Shown: one piece after another, positions 9,873 to 18,204 of the stretch
Position numbering within the stretch: the first letter of the stretch is position 1
Layout: every line of letters begins with the position of its first letter
Assembly: GCA_913019905.1 (NCBI GenBank)
Contig: CAJVZD010000006.1
Span: 120,606-184,605, forward strand
Direction of reading: 5' to 3'
From: an uncultured Cellvibrionales bacterium
GTDB taxonomy: Bacteria > Pseudomonadota > Gammaproteobacteria > Pseudomonadales > Dasaniaceae
Length of the DNA: 64,000 nucleotides
Program-made: the position numbers and the translations under genes
Notes under the pieces: generated by a model
Told to the model about the DNA's origin: nothing
Seen by the model: only the letters and a program-made list of their open reading frames with translations
Database searches by the model: none

Positions 9873-11204
9873 CTACCGGTTCCACATCCCCGGTAGTTGT
9901 CGAGAGCCCAATGTTTCTTGTCCTTTCTTGAGATGTTGTCGCAGTCGTTTAACGATTGCTGGGTTTTCACGGGCATAGCTGTAAGTTTCAGACGGGTCTT
10001 TTTCAAGGTTGAATAGTAATCCGACTGGACCATAGTAAGAATCGGGATGATCAAAGCTGGAGATCACAGTCTGGTATTTTGATTCTACGACCAATTTCCA
10101 ATGCCCGCTGCGGACACCGGCGATACGGTCCTTATCAAACAAAAAAAGCGCCTCGTGGGGGCTGGGTGTCTTGCCTTGCAACATGGGAAGAATATCGCGC
10201 CCATCGATTTCATTGCCGGAAGGTAGTGCGCTGTCGGCGGCAGCCAGCAGAGTCGGAAATAAGTCAATATTCATGGCAGGTTCTCCCGATACCGCAGCTG
10301 CTGGAATTGTACCTGTCCATCGAGCGATAAACGGAACTCGCATTCCCCCTTCCCAGGAAGACCCTTTACGGTCTCGAAATTGACCGCCGCTGCCCTCCCA
10401 CCAGGGACCGTTGTCCGAGGTAAAGATGACCAGTGTATTTTCATCCAGATTGAGTTTGGATAGAGTGTCGAGAACCTTTCCTGTGCTCCAATCTAACTCT
10501 TCGACTACATCACCATACAATCCCGCTTTGGATTTCCCTTCAAAGTCTTTTGAGGCAAAGAGAGGCACATGGGGGAACGCGTGAGAAAGGAACAAGAAGA
10601 ATGGTTTATGCTGATTCTTCTTAATAAAATCGATGGCTTTATCGGTATAACGTTTGGTTAAAGTATGTTGGTTGACTGGAAATTCGACCATTTTAGTGCC
10701 TTGGTATAGTTCTACTGGCGCCATATCGTTACTGTGCAGCATTCCATAAAACTCGTCGAAGCCGTGTAATGTTGGATTTCTCTCAGGCTCTTCGCCAAGA
10801 TGCCATTTTCCAATCAGTGCTGTTTGGTAATTCTGTTCTTGCAGTGCTTCGGCAATGGTGATTTCGCTTGCGTCAATACCGATGTCATTACTCGGTCTTG
10901 CGACGTCCTGCACGAGGTTAAGACGAATGGGGTAACGACCCGTCAACAAACCACCACGGGATGCGGTACAGACATTTGCGCTGGCGTAAAAACTATCGAG
11001 CCGCACACCCCCAGCAGCCAGCTTATCCAGATTCGGTGTGTTGATAAGGGTGGATCCGTAGGCGCCTAAGTCACCATAACCCATATCGTCGGCGAGTATG
11101 ATGATGAAGTTGGTATGATCTTTCGGGGCGGGCTCTGAAGCATTTACTGATAATTGGACAAAAATGCTGGCTATTAAAACCAATAAGAAAACTTTCTTTT
11201 TCAC
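9873..11204 (-). CDS. Secreted sulfatase (formylglycine-dependent)
   Basis: A 443-residue protein with a Sec signal peptide (residues 1 to about 22, ending VNASEP). It has the N-terminal metal site (LADDMGYGDLGAYG) and the Cys-type sulfatase signature CTASRGGLLTGRYP, where the Cys should be oxidised to formylglycine by a maturase not present here. LIGKWHLG and the FTSDNGPWWEG segment complete the fold. It hydrolyses sulfate esters in the periplasm; polysaccharide or aryl sulfates are the usual substrates in marine bacteria. It stands alone, without carbohydrate-active neighbours, so the substrate is open. Confidence 0.9.
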   Translation of the reverse strand: MKKKVFLLVLIASIFVQLSVNASEPAPKDHTNFIIILADDMGYGDLGAYGSTLINTPNLDKLAAGGVRLDSFYASANVCTASRGGLLTGRYPIRLNLVQDVARPSNDIGIDASEITIAEALQEQNYQTALIGKWHLGEEPERNPTLHGFDEFYGMLHSNDMAPVELYQGTKMVEFPVNQHTLTKRYTDKAIDFIKKNQHKPFFLFLSHAFPHVPLFASKDFEGKSKAGLYGDVVEELDWSTGKVLDTLSKLNLDENTLVIFTSDNGPWWEGSGGQFRDRKGSSWEGGMRVPFIARWTGTIPAAAVSGEPAMNIDLFPTLLAAADSALPSGNEIDGRDILPMLQGKTPSPHEALFLFDKDRIAGVRSGHWKLVVESKYQTVISSFDHPDSYYGPVGLLFNLEKDPSETYSYARENPAIVKRLRQHLKKGQETLGSRQLPGMWNR

Positions 11205-11371
11205 CTAAATCTCCGACAATTATTTTACTTTAGATTACCGAGTGTAGCGGGTTTCAGCGGCTCTGTATCTTCGACTGAGTGTCTCTTTGGATTTTCCCTT
11301 TTATTCTTTTACGCTGTTGCCGAAAATCGACCAACTAAGCTTAAATTAATTGCATGCCATAATCGTATCAA

Positions 11372-12052
11372 TCACTCGACCGTTGACGGCCCTAAGTCGA
11401 TTTCTTCACCAAGGCGCTCGGCCAAATCCGTCAACGCCTGTTCTAATGCGTTTACGCGGTTTTCTAGCTGGCTAATCGTTTGGGAGCTGGATGAGGCTGG
11501 CGCGCGTCGCGCGATAATGTCTTCCGCAGGACTCGATTCAACTTCTCCAGAAAAAAGATGTGCATATTCGTGATCCTGGCGACCAGCTTTTCGCGCCATC
11601 CTCGCCACGGCAGGTCCTCCTTCGCGCTCGATTAAACTATTGAGCGTATCGACCACTTGTTGGTTATCGCTAAAACTGTGAAGACGTCCGCTACGGCTTC
11701 GTAGCTCGCCAGGCGTTTGCGGACCTCGTAGCAGGAGCAAACAGATGATCGCATACTGAGCGGGGTCGAATTTATAGTCTCCTAAAAGGCTGTTGCAGAG
11801 CCGTTGCGAGTATTTTTCGGTATTGCTCTTGAAAACCTCTTCGGTAACAACCAAATGCCTCTCTTTTAACTGGCGACAATTGTTTTGTACCTCACGCTGT
11901 TCTAGATTCATGACCGGCTGCCGGCTCGATTTTTGGTTGCAAGCATTGGTCAGTGCGTTTAGGGTGAGAGGGTATTGATCGGGCGTGGTGACTGCTTTTT
12001 CGAGCAGGCAGCCGATGATTCGTGCTTCTTCAGGACTGAGCTGGATTTTCAT
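11372..12052 (-). CDS. YceH-like DUF480 (UPF0502) winged-helix protein
   Basis: A 226-residue protein. The start (LSPEEARIIGCLLEKAVTTPDQYPLTLNAL) and the following NQKSSRQPVMNL are characteristic of DUF480. Family structures contain two winged-helix domains, here about residues 1-90 and 95-175 (LLLRGPQTPGELRSRSGRL). The C-terminal part has a short coiled coil (about 190-215: LENRVNALEQALTDLAERL). The function is uncharacterised in most organisms; nucleic-acid binding is inferred from the fold. Confidence 0.9.
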   Translation of the reverse strand: MKIQLSPEEARIIGCLLEKAVTTPDQYPLTLNALTNACNQKSSRQPVMNLEQREVQNNCRQLKERHLVVTEEVFKSNTEKYSQRLCNSLLGDYKFDPAQYAIICLLLLRGPQTPGELRSRSGRLHSFSDNQQVVDTLNSLIEREGGPAVARMARKAGRQDHEYAHLFSGEVESSPAEDIIARRAPASSSSQTISQLENRVNALEQALTDLAERLGEEIDLGPSTVE

Positions 12053-12274
12053 AGTTGAGCGAATCCGTTAGTTAATAGTTGGCGGTTTCTCAATGATAGT
12101 CTGTGGTCAATTGTGGGGGCTTCCTACGGGAAAAACCAGAGCCAAACCTGAATTAAACCTGAAATAGAGCATCGAATTGCTAAGAACCGGTGATAATTTG
12201 GGTTTCGCTCTAGGAATGTTCTGACAAAACATCTTAATATACGCTTCAAACAAATTAACGATAAGAAAAAATTT

Positions 12275-13240
12275 ATGAACATCATCATTACACTCATTGT
12301 CATTGCGCTTTTTTTTCATGTCTACCGTCAACACATTACGAATAAGGCTTTAACCGCTCTGCCTGTTGTTGCTTTTGACGGGGATATATACACCGTGGGA
12401 GAAACTGTTTTTGCGGTTCGAAGTGGTAGTGCGGATACGACGAAAACCATTGTTTGTTTTCCCGGTTTTACTGAAACAATGAGCTATTTTACCGATCTTT
12501 ATAAAGATGAGTCCTGTCAGCTTATTCTGGTGAATAACGCGCTTTATCATTCTCCGTTCGATCTTGGCAATGCGACTCCGCTGCAGTGGGCAGATAATCC
12601 TCACGAGGTAGCCACCATTGAATACGACGGTTTCTATTTGGCTAAAATTATCGACCAGTACGCAGCCGGTTCAAAAATAGTGGTCCACGGTCATTCAAGA
12701 GGAGGTGCCGTGGTACTTGATGCTGGACGCCAGTTTCCAGAAATAACGAAGACATCGGGCAAGGAAATAACGGCGCTATTGGAGGCGGCGGTGGTACCGA
12801 AAGGCACGACAGTTGCTCCAAACCCCGGGAAAATAGGTCAGTCGATACTGGTCTACCTGATGCCAATTGGATTCAATCTCTACGCGAAAGTATCTCGGGA
12901 GCGTTTAGCGAAAATGCCTATGATGAGCCCGACGAATGAATTAAAAACAGCCATGATTATGAGGAATTTTCGATCGCCGAAGTTCTATTGGGTGTACCTT
13001 ACGAATGTCGTCAATATACCGGAGTGGCAGGAGCAGCAATCGCACTCACTTTATGAAAACTACCATAAAGTGGTATTAGTTCAAGGGTGTCGCGATGATG
13101 TGTTGGTGAACGAGACGATGGAGGCAAGTGCGCTGGCTGGAGCGAAATTGAATAGTGAGGTTGAGATTATTAAGACCGAAAATACCAACCACTTTGTAAC
13201 ACTTGAGCAGCCTCATTATATTAGAGCGGTCGTTGCTTAG
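12275..13240 (+). CDS. Membrane-anchored alpha/beta hydrolase
   Basis: A 321-residue protein with an N-terminal membrane anchor (MNIIITLIVIALFFHV). The nucleophile elbow GHSRGGAV (residues about 139-146) has the G-x-S-x-G form of alpha/beta hydrolases. The oxyanion-strand region reads IVCFPGFTE, and a C-terminal His in NTNHFVTLEQP is a plausible catalytic base. Activity would be on esters or related bonds; the substrate is unknown. The ATG at 12275 is preceded by an AT-rich leader with a weak ribosome binding site (gataagaa). Confidence 0.75.
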   Translation: MNIIITLIVIALFFHVYRQHITNKALTALPVVAFDGDIYTVGETVFAVRSGSADTTKTIVCFPGFTETMSYFTDLYKDESCQLILVNNALYHSPFDLGNATPLQWADNPHEVATIEYDGFYLAKIIDQYAAGSKIVVHGHSRGGAVVLDAGRQFPEITKTSGKEITALLEAAVVPKGTTVAPNPGKIGQSILVYLMPIGFNLYAKVSRERLAKMPMMSPTNELKTAMIMRNFRSPKFYWVYLTNVVNIPEWQEQQSHSLYENYHKVVLVQGCRDDVLVNETMEASALAGAKLNSEVEIIKTENTNHFVTLEQPHYIRAVVA

Positions 13241-13265
13241 AACGGGTGTTCAAATTCGAGTACAA

Positions 13266-13568
13266 TCAGAATTGTTTCAGAACTGAAATACCGCGATTAT
13301 TGACATTCCAGGAAACACCCTTGTGTTCGATCACAATTCCTAATCTCTTCTTTCCGTTGACTTTAGTTCGGCCAAGATAGATGCCTTTTGCAAGGGGAAG
13401 CCTGCGGGCTTTCTTATTGTAATTGAGATTGTTTGCTATTGCCGAGTTGTTAAATTGAAGCTTCAAGACTGTGTCTGCTTTTGCGGATTGCACGGTGATA
13501 ATCGCTAATATCATAAAGGCTGCAGCAACACGGCTGCCACGATTGAGAATTAGCTCCTTCACTTTCAT
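13266..13568 (-). CDS. Small secreted protein of unknown family
   Basis: A 100-residue ORF with a good ribosome binding site (GAGG, 7 nt from the ATG on the minus strand) and a clear signal peptide: a basic start MKVKELILNRG, a hydrophobic core AAAFMILAIITV, and a likely cleavage after AKA. The mature part of about 68 residues is basic and probably beta-rich (LKLQFNN, GIYLGRTKVNGKKRLGIVIEHKG). I do not recognise it. It ends 25 bp from the convergent hydrolase gene. Signal peptide plus ribosome binding site make it a likely real gene. Confidence 0.6.
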   Translation of the reverse strand: MKVKELILNRGSRVAAAFMILAIITVQSAKADTVLKLQFNNSAIANNLNYNKKARRLPLAKGIYLGRTKVNGKKRLGIVIEHKGVSWNVNNRGISVLKQF

Positions 13569-13670
13569 GTCGATGCCTCTGTTGCCAGTAAGCTAACTAT
13601 AACAATATCAAAATATCGCTCAAGGCCGCATGTCTAATGTTGTGGCTTGGATCACACTGGCATTCCAGCG

Positions 13671-13709
13671 TTGAGTAATTTCCAAAATAAAATTTTGGAA
13701 ATTACTCAA
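13671..13709. repeat. Perfect 39-bp palindrome (18-bp arms, 3-nt loop)
   Basis: The arms are TTGAGTAATTTCCAAAAT and its exact complement, separated by AAA. It lies about 160 bp downstream of the TetR gene and 100 bp upstream of the small secreted protein, both on the minus strand. No T-run follows on either strand, so a Rho-independent terminator is not the simplest reading. A regulatory dyad or small mobile repeat is possible. Confidence 0.85.
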
Positions 13710-13871
13710 AGAGTGGCGGTTGATTCGCTCTGGAAGGTACGGTGATAGAGGTATGAAGCTTTTCATTGCCCCCCGGGTTTTCGGTACCAAGCTTAATAGA
13801 GATGACAGTTTTTGTAGTTCAGTGCGACGATGGGATCTCGCTGACATTTTCAAACTCGAATTTTGATCGGT

Positions 13872-14519
13872 TTAATCTTCTAAATCTAAGGCGGCGTTTC
13901 GAGCTAGCGTACGGCGCGCTGAACGCTCGAATTGTTCGTCTAGGTATGGCGACAATACATCGAAGATTTGGATCAATCCAGCAACCATATCTGTGCTCTC
14001 CACCTGGTAGGTCTCCGAGGATATCTGGATGTGACGAATCCAGTTACTCCAGATTAGCCATGTATTTAACGCCAATGAATTATGGCCGTTTTCCCCCCGA
14101 GGTTTGACCATGTTGCCATCCCGTACCAGTTGGATGGTTATACTTGCCAGGTTCTCCAATGCCCATGCCTGCAAATCTCGATATCTTAGCGCGAGCGCAT
14201 TATCTTTACGCAATAAATGCAGTAATCCACCGAATATAAAGCGGTATTTCCAGGCTACGCTCATGCTGCGTTGATAGAAGGCAACGAAGCGTGACGTGCT
14301 AATAGGTGGGACGACGTCCTCGGCAATGACTGCACGTATTTCTATCTCAAATCGATCGAATAGGGCTTGGATAATGTCCTCTTTATTTTTGAAGTGATAA
14401 TAGAGATTACCTGGACTAATTTTCAGGCTTTCGGAAATTTGGGTTGTGCCAATGTTGTGTGCGCCTTGTTCGTTCATTAAGCGGCGGCTTTCCTCGATGA
14501 TTCGTTCGCGATTCGTCAT
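13872..14519 (-). CDS. TetR family transcriptional regulator
   Basis: A 215-residue protein with a canonical N-terminal TetR helix-turn-helix (RERIIEESRRLMNEQG, then SESLKISPGNLYYHFKNKEDII). The helical C-terminal domain would bind a ligand and dimerise. The SPGNLYYHFKNKE recognition segment is like those of fatty-acid or lipophilic-ligand regulators, but the ligand is unknown. It is divergent from the metal-dependent hydrolase, and the intergenic region holds two nested palindromes that are very probably its operators, so autoregulation and control of the divergent pair are expected. The start has AAGGG 7 nt upstream. Confidence 0.92.
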   Translation of the reverse strand: MTNRERIIEESRRLMNEQGAHNIGTTQISESLKISPGNLYYHFKNKEDIIQALFDRFEIEIRAVIAEDVVPPISTSRFVAFYQRSMSVAWKYRFIFGGLLHLLRKDNALALRYRDLQAWALENLASITIQLVRDGNMVKPRGENGHNSLALNTWLIWSNWIRHIQISSETYQVESTDMVAGLIQIFDVLSPYLDEQFERSARRTLARNAALDLED

Positions 14520-14574
14520 TCAAAACCCTTCTGTTTATTTTCCTGTACCAGTCCAGCCCAGTACAGTGGAAAGG

Positions 14575-14603
14575 TTGACAATGACACAATTAGAGGGAAT
14601 ACT
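14575..14603 (+). promoter_or_regulatory. Predicted sigma-70 promoter for the metal-dependent hydrolase operon
   Basis: TTGACA (14575-14580), a 17-bp spacer, then AATACT (14598-14603). The -10 box lies inside the first operator palindrome, so a bound TetR dimer would block it. The transcript would run into the ATG at 14660. Confidence 0.6.
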
Positions 14604-14635
14604 CTAATCAAATTTAGAGTATTCCCTCTAATTGT
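14586..14635. promoter_or_regulatory. Twin nested palindromic operators between divergent tetR and hydrolase
   Basis: Two 18-bp sites of the form TTAGAG-N6-CTCTAA (14590-14607 and 14614-14631) face each other as a perfect 22-bp inverted repeat with a 6-nt centre. Each half is itself palindromic, and the spacers GGAATA and TATTCC are complementary. This matches an operator for two TetR dimers overlapping the promoter. A cruciform or hairpin is also possible. Confidence 0.75.
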
Positions 14636-14659
14636 AAATAAGCAGCCACGAGAGTAAGT

Positions 14660-15547
14660 ATGTCCGATTCAATTGTGCAGAGTCAGCATGGGCCACGTAT
14701 GACCTTACGCCGCATGCCCTTTTCCTATGAGAAACCCGGTAAAGCGCATTGGAATAGTGGTAAGCCGGAGTTTTCTCAGATTGTTAATGCAGCATCCTTA
14801 GCTATGCCCTATTTGGAGCCTCATCTCATTCGCTCTATGCGCCGCGCCCGACCAAAAATTACCGATCCGATCCTGCTGGAACAACTGGACCAGTATGTGT
14901 ATCAAGAGGGTCAACACTACCAGCAACACAAGAAATATAACGATAGTATTGCCTCTGAGTACCCCTGTGTACACGGGATTGAGGAAGTATTGGCAGCCGA
15001 TTACAAACGCTTAGACAAAAAGTCTCTTAGATTCCGGCTGGCTTATGCGGAGGGTTTTGAATCTATGGCATTAGCCATTGGCAATATGTTAATAACGGAC
15101 CGGGAATTTCTTTTTGGGAATAGCGACTCAACGGTTACGTCCCTCGTTTTATGGCATTTTATTGAAGAAATTGAACATAAGAATGTTGCCTTTGATGTAT
15201 TCGATCACCTGTATGGTAGTTACTTTTGGCGGATTACGGGGTTCTTGTATGCAACCGTCCATATTTTTTGGCGCAGTCGGCAAGCTTACAAGCGCCTTCT
15301 GCAGCAAGATGGGCTGTGGCAAAATCTCAAGAGCCGTTGGCGTCTCGCCGGTTTGTTGTTGAGAATTTTCAAAAAACTCATTCCACGGTTACTGCCTGTT
15401 TTCAGGCCGGGTTATCACCCGGAACAAATATCGGATCCCCAGTGGGCATTAGACTGGGCTGTCATGTTTAACGCTGATCCCGAGCTAACATCAAAACTAG
15501 ACACTTGCCGATTTGATGAAGATTCCCCGGCATCTTTGCCGAATTGA
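14660..15547 (+). CDS. Predicted metal-dependent hydrolase (PF10118-type)
   Basis: A 295-residue helical protein with PF10118 features. It starts with a basic segment leading to FSQIVNAASLAMPYLEPHLIRSMRRA. QEGQHYQQHKKYND carries E-x-x-H-x-x-x-H, and a second helical motif IEEIEHKNVAFDVFD carries E-x-x-H. These resemble diiron or ferritin-like ligand spacing, so a di-metal oxygenase or hydrolase is possible; the family name is only a prediction. It is transcribed away from the TetR gene and followed 11 bp later by a small membrane protein, making a two-gene operon. Confidence 0.85.
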   Translation: MSDSIVQSQHGPRMTLRRMPFSYEKPGKAHWNSGKPEFSQIVNAASLAMPYLEPHLIRSMRRARPKITDPILLEQLDQYVYQEGQHYQQHKKYNDSIASEYPCVHGIEEVLAADYKRLDKKSLRFRLAYAEGFESMALAIGNMLITDREFLFGNSDSTVTSLVLWHFIEEIEHKNVAFDVFDHLYGSYFWRITGFLYATVHIFWRSRQAYKRLLQQDGLWQNLKSRWRLAGLLLRIFKKLIPRLLPVFRPGYHPEQISDPQWALDWAVMFNADPELTSKLDTCRFDEDSPASLPN

Positions 15548-15558
15548 AAGGAAACCTT

Positions 15559-16077
15559 ATGACTAACGTGACGCAAACAGTTAAAAATTATCAAACCATT
15601 ACACCTCGCATGCAGGCTTTACTGTTCTTAAATGGTCTCGGTCTCTTTGTGGTTGCGATTGTATTTGGCTGGGTATGGTTTTTCCATCTATTGGGCGAAG
15701 TTGTAGTGTGGCCGTTACCGATTCAAATCGAAGTGGATATACCCGGTGATTCCAGGGCGTTTCGAATGGGGCATATGGAAGCTATTACACAAGGTCTCTT
15801 ATTGATGGCCTTGGCTTTTGGCGGTCAGTTTATGAGGCTTAGCGCCAGAGAGTTTAAAGCCTTGTGGTGGACCGCTTTGATCACCGCCTGGTTGTTCACG
15901 CTGCCGGCGATGGCAAACACATTTTTTGGCACACGTGGACTCGCCTTCGGAGGTGGTCCATTTAAGGCTAGCTTAGCTAATGACGTTATATTCTTGTTTG
16001 GCTGGCCGCCGATTGTATCGGTGCATGTATTATTCGGTTTAGCCTGCTTAGGCGTATTCAGATTTCTTCGCACTTAG
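15559..16077 (+). CDS. Four-helix membrane protein resembling styrene oxide isomerase (StyC-like)
   Basis: 172 residues from the ATG at 15559, which has AAAGGAAA 5-10 nt upstream; the track's TTG start is rejected. Four membrane segments are visible (about 24-45, 75-92, 105-123, 145-165). Compared from memory with StyC (about 169 aa, 4 helices), the layout is similar: a short loop with IEVDIPGD, a helix starting with a His (RMGHMEAITQG), and RGLAFGGGPF before the last helix. StyC ligates haem through that His. The catalytic Asn would be Gln here, and the StyC Tyr is not obviously conserved, so the activity may differ. Its partner is the PF10118 protein just upstream, under TetR control. Confidence 0.45.
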   Translation: MTNVTQTVKNYQTITPRMQALLFLNGLGLFVVAIVFGWVWFFHLLGEVVVWPLPIQIEVDIPGDSRAFRMGHMEAITQGLLLMALAFGGQFMRLSAREFKALWWTALITAWLFTLPAMANTFFGTRGLAFGGGPFKASLANDVIFLFGWPPIVSVHVLFGLACLGVFRFLRT

Positions 16078-16323
16078 GTTTCCTGGTGGTGAGGTTTCTT
16101 AGTGCTTCGATTTCTGGGCACTTAGATTTCCTTATATTTTTTTATTACCCCTGTTACGTCTATAGATATCGCGGCTTCACGGAGAGAGTCGCTTGAAAAA
16201 CTTTTCCCCCGCAGCCGCTTATCTCAAGCTGTTCGAGCCGCCGTTATTTGATGATTACAACGACTGCCGATCAGCGTTTTCCCGTTAATCTTAAGCAGGA
16301 TTATCAAGCCTCCGTTCATCCCA

Positions 16324-16629
16324 CTATTTAACAGCTTCAGCAGAGTGCTTTTTTCCGGTCGCAAGATACAGTAACGGCGCTAATGAGCCGGTGAAGAGGG
16401 TAGCCACGACCCATGGCCAGGGGTTTCGATTGGCCTTCTTCGCCTCTGGGATTAACCAACTCAATACGAGAACGAGCGCTATGACGAGGTCGGCTAGTAC
16501 TTGCCAGCCTGCCGGGCTATGGCGTTGGTAATCAAAAAGTCCAATAAAGCCTACCTCCGAAACGGCATAGAGGCTTAACAGGCTAAACGGGATGAGAATT
16601 AACAGGCTCATTGTGCGTTTGTTGCTCAT
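16324..16629 (-). CDS. DUF2834-like small membrane protein
   Basis: A 101-residue protein with three hydrophobic helices (about 9-30, 42-60, 73-90). The pattern matches DUF2834: an N-terminal helix, a central ADLVIALVLVLSWLIPEA and a final helix WPWVVATLFTGSLAPLLYLA with a charged tail. The function is unknown. It is divergent from an XRE-type regulator with a perfect palindrome between them, which suggests it is a regulatory target. The start has AAAGGAGAG upstream. Confidence 0.75.
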   Translation of the reverse strand: MSNKRTMSLLILIPFSLLSLYAVSEVGFIGLFDYQRHSPAGWQVLADLVIALVLVLSWLIPEAKKANRNPWPWVVATLFTGSLAPLLYLATGKKHSAEAVK

Positions 16630-16681
16630 GGTGCTCTCCTTTAATGTAAGTTCGGGTTATTATTCTCTCAAATATGACTAG

Positions 16682-16708
16682 CTTCAATAACCTCGGAGGT
16701 TATTGAAG
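16682..16708. promoter_or_regulatory. Perfect 27-bp dyad (13-bp arms, 1-nt centre) between DUF2834 and the XRE regulator
   Basis: The arms are CTTCAATAACCTC and its exact complement around a single G. It sits in the 124-bp divergent intergenic region, 53 bp from the DUF2834 start and 46 bp from the regulator start. This is the form of a dimer operator, most simply for the adjacent regulator. Confidence 0.65.
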
Positions 16709-16753
16709 GTGAGTCACTGTCGGGTGAGAATAAATTTATTCAAGGAGCGTTTT

Positions 16754-17572
16754 ATGGCCCATATTGCTGCACAAAATTTTATGCATATTTGCCGTCACTG
16801 GCGGGCATATAGAAAGTTCTCTCAATTGGATTTGGCGTTGGAAGCCAATGTTTCGCAACGGCACGTGAGTTGGTTGGAAACGGGCCGAAGTCTCCCCAGT
16901 CGGGAAATGGTGATACGTTTGTCAGAGGCGTTGGATATTCCGTTGCGAGAAAGAAACAGCGTGTTGCAATCTGCAGGGTTCTCAGCAGCCTATAGCGAAA
17001 AAGAGTTAGACGAGCCTTCAATGGCGCCTGTGTTAGATGCGCTAAATCATGTCTTGCAACATCATAATCCATTGCCTGCTGTGGTAATAGATCGTTTTTG
17101 GAATGTAAAAAAGAAAAACAAGGCGGCAGATTTGCTGTTGGGAATCGCTGGTGACCCCGAGATCTTTCTCCAAGCATCCGGTGGCGGCAGTGAATTTAAT
17201 CTGGCTTTACTGACTTTGCACCCCCAGGGATTAAGACCCTTTATCGTTAACTGGGATCAGGTTGCGCCCGCCTTCGTCCGGCGCCTGAAAAGTGAATCTT
17301 TGGCTTTGGGGGATCCCGCTGTTCAACAGACATTTTCCGAGTATATCGAGCTCGCGGGACCGGTAAACGACAGTGATCCTCATTTCGAAAGCTTGCTGCC
17401 GGTGCTACCGCTGGAGCTAAATATAGACGGTTTAGAGCTGAGTTTATTTTCAGTAATGTCAACCTTTGGAACACCTCAAGACATTACGACCGACGAACTG
17501 CGAATAGAAGCTTTCTACCCCACTGACGAAAAAACTGCGCGGTTTTTCAGAGAGGTCGATCGAGCGAAATAG
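16754..17572 (+). CDS. XRE-family HTH regulator with MmyB-like ligand-binding domain
   Basis: 272 residues from the ATG at 16754, preceded by AAGGAG; the longer ORF start lacks a site. The N-terminal Cro/C1-type HTH (FSQLDLALEANVSQRHVSWLETGRSLPS) is followed by a C-terminal domain of about 170 residues containing PAVVIDRFWNV and typical of MmyB-type regulators (LTLHPQGLRPFIVNWDQ). These proteins are thought to bind small hydrophobic ligands in a PAS-like pocket. It is divergent from the DUF2834 gene with an excellent dyad between, so it likely controls that gene and itself. Confidence 0.85.
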   Translation: MAHIAAQNFMHICRHWRAYRKFSQLDLALEANVSQRHVSWLETGRSLPSREMVIRLSEALDIPLRERNSVLQSAGFSAAYSEKELDEPSMAPVLDALNHVLQHHNPLPAVVIDRFWNVKKKNKAADLLLGIAGDPEIFLQASGGGSEFNLALLTLHPQGLRPFIVNWDQVAPAFVRRLKSESLALGDPAVQQTFSEYIELAGPVNDSDPHFESLLPVLPLELNIDGLELSLFSVMSTFGTPQDITTDELRIEAFYPTDEKTARFFREVDRAK

Positions 17573-18204
17573 AAAATCGTTCAGCGCTTGATGTGCTATG
17601 AGGATCGATAAGGAGTTTGACCGCTGTTCTGCAGTCACTACCGCAATTTCGATTTGTTTACGAAGAGAGTCGAGGTACCAGTTCGTAGCTTTCCGGGGTT
17701 TGGTGCGGTGGAAGTGTTCGTAGATAATGAGAAGTTTTTTGGGAGTTTGGTTTGGACTGTATTTTCGCGAACATCCTTCATATTTTAATAGCTTGGTTAT
17801 GATACCGTAAACGGTTCGGTTAATGGGTTCGTTAAGGATCGTAAGTAGTTAAGTTATCCGCTTCGAATTGACTAGTTTCGTTAGCTATAAGTCTGTGCCA
17901 TTTACAAGCTTAATTTTTTTTGCTAGATTAAATGGGTTGGCAAGGATGCTGGTAGTATACGTTGAGTAAAGGAATCTCTCCTTATTTCCTCCTGCACCTA
18001 TTCCCACTATCTTTTGCCTGCAATTAAAAGTAGCAGAATTAGGACTGAAATTCAGAATTGAATCCACAGAAGTTGTATTTTACCGTCCGCTGACATTATC
18101 CGTTGGATGGCTGTTCATCAGCGAAACGTGAACAGCTCTCCGCTGTACGTGCAAGCGGGATCATCACAAACCACCGTTCTTGAATCATAAAACAAGGAAG
18201 TGTT
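17573..18204. other. 632-bp intergenic region, no supported gene
   Basis: ORFs of 60 codons or fewer here have no family, signal or ribosome binding site. One minus-strand frame near 17590-17760 is open without a start codon and reads protein-like (LLIIYEHFH, RKQIEIAVVTAEQRS), which may be a decayed gene end or chance. AT-rich sequence upstream of 18205 is the likely promoter region of the lipoprotein gene. Confidence 0.3.

Noticed and set aside
13620-13853. 77-codon minus-strand ORF spanning the palindrome
   Set aside because: It contains the inverted repeat and has no homology or ribosome binding site.
17885-18067. 60-codon minus-strand ORF
   Set aside because: Barely over the length cutoff, no family, no ribosome binding site; composition typical of AT-rich intergenic DNA.
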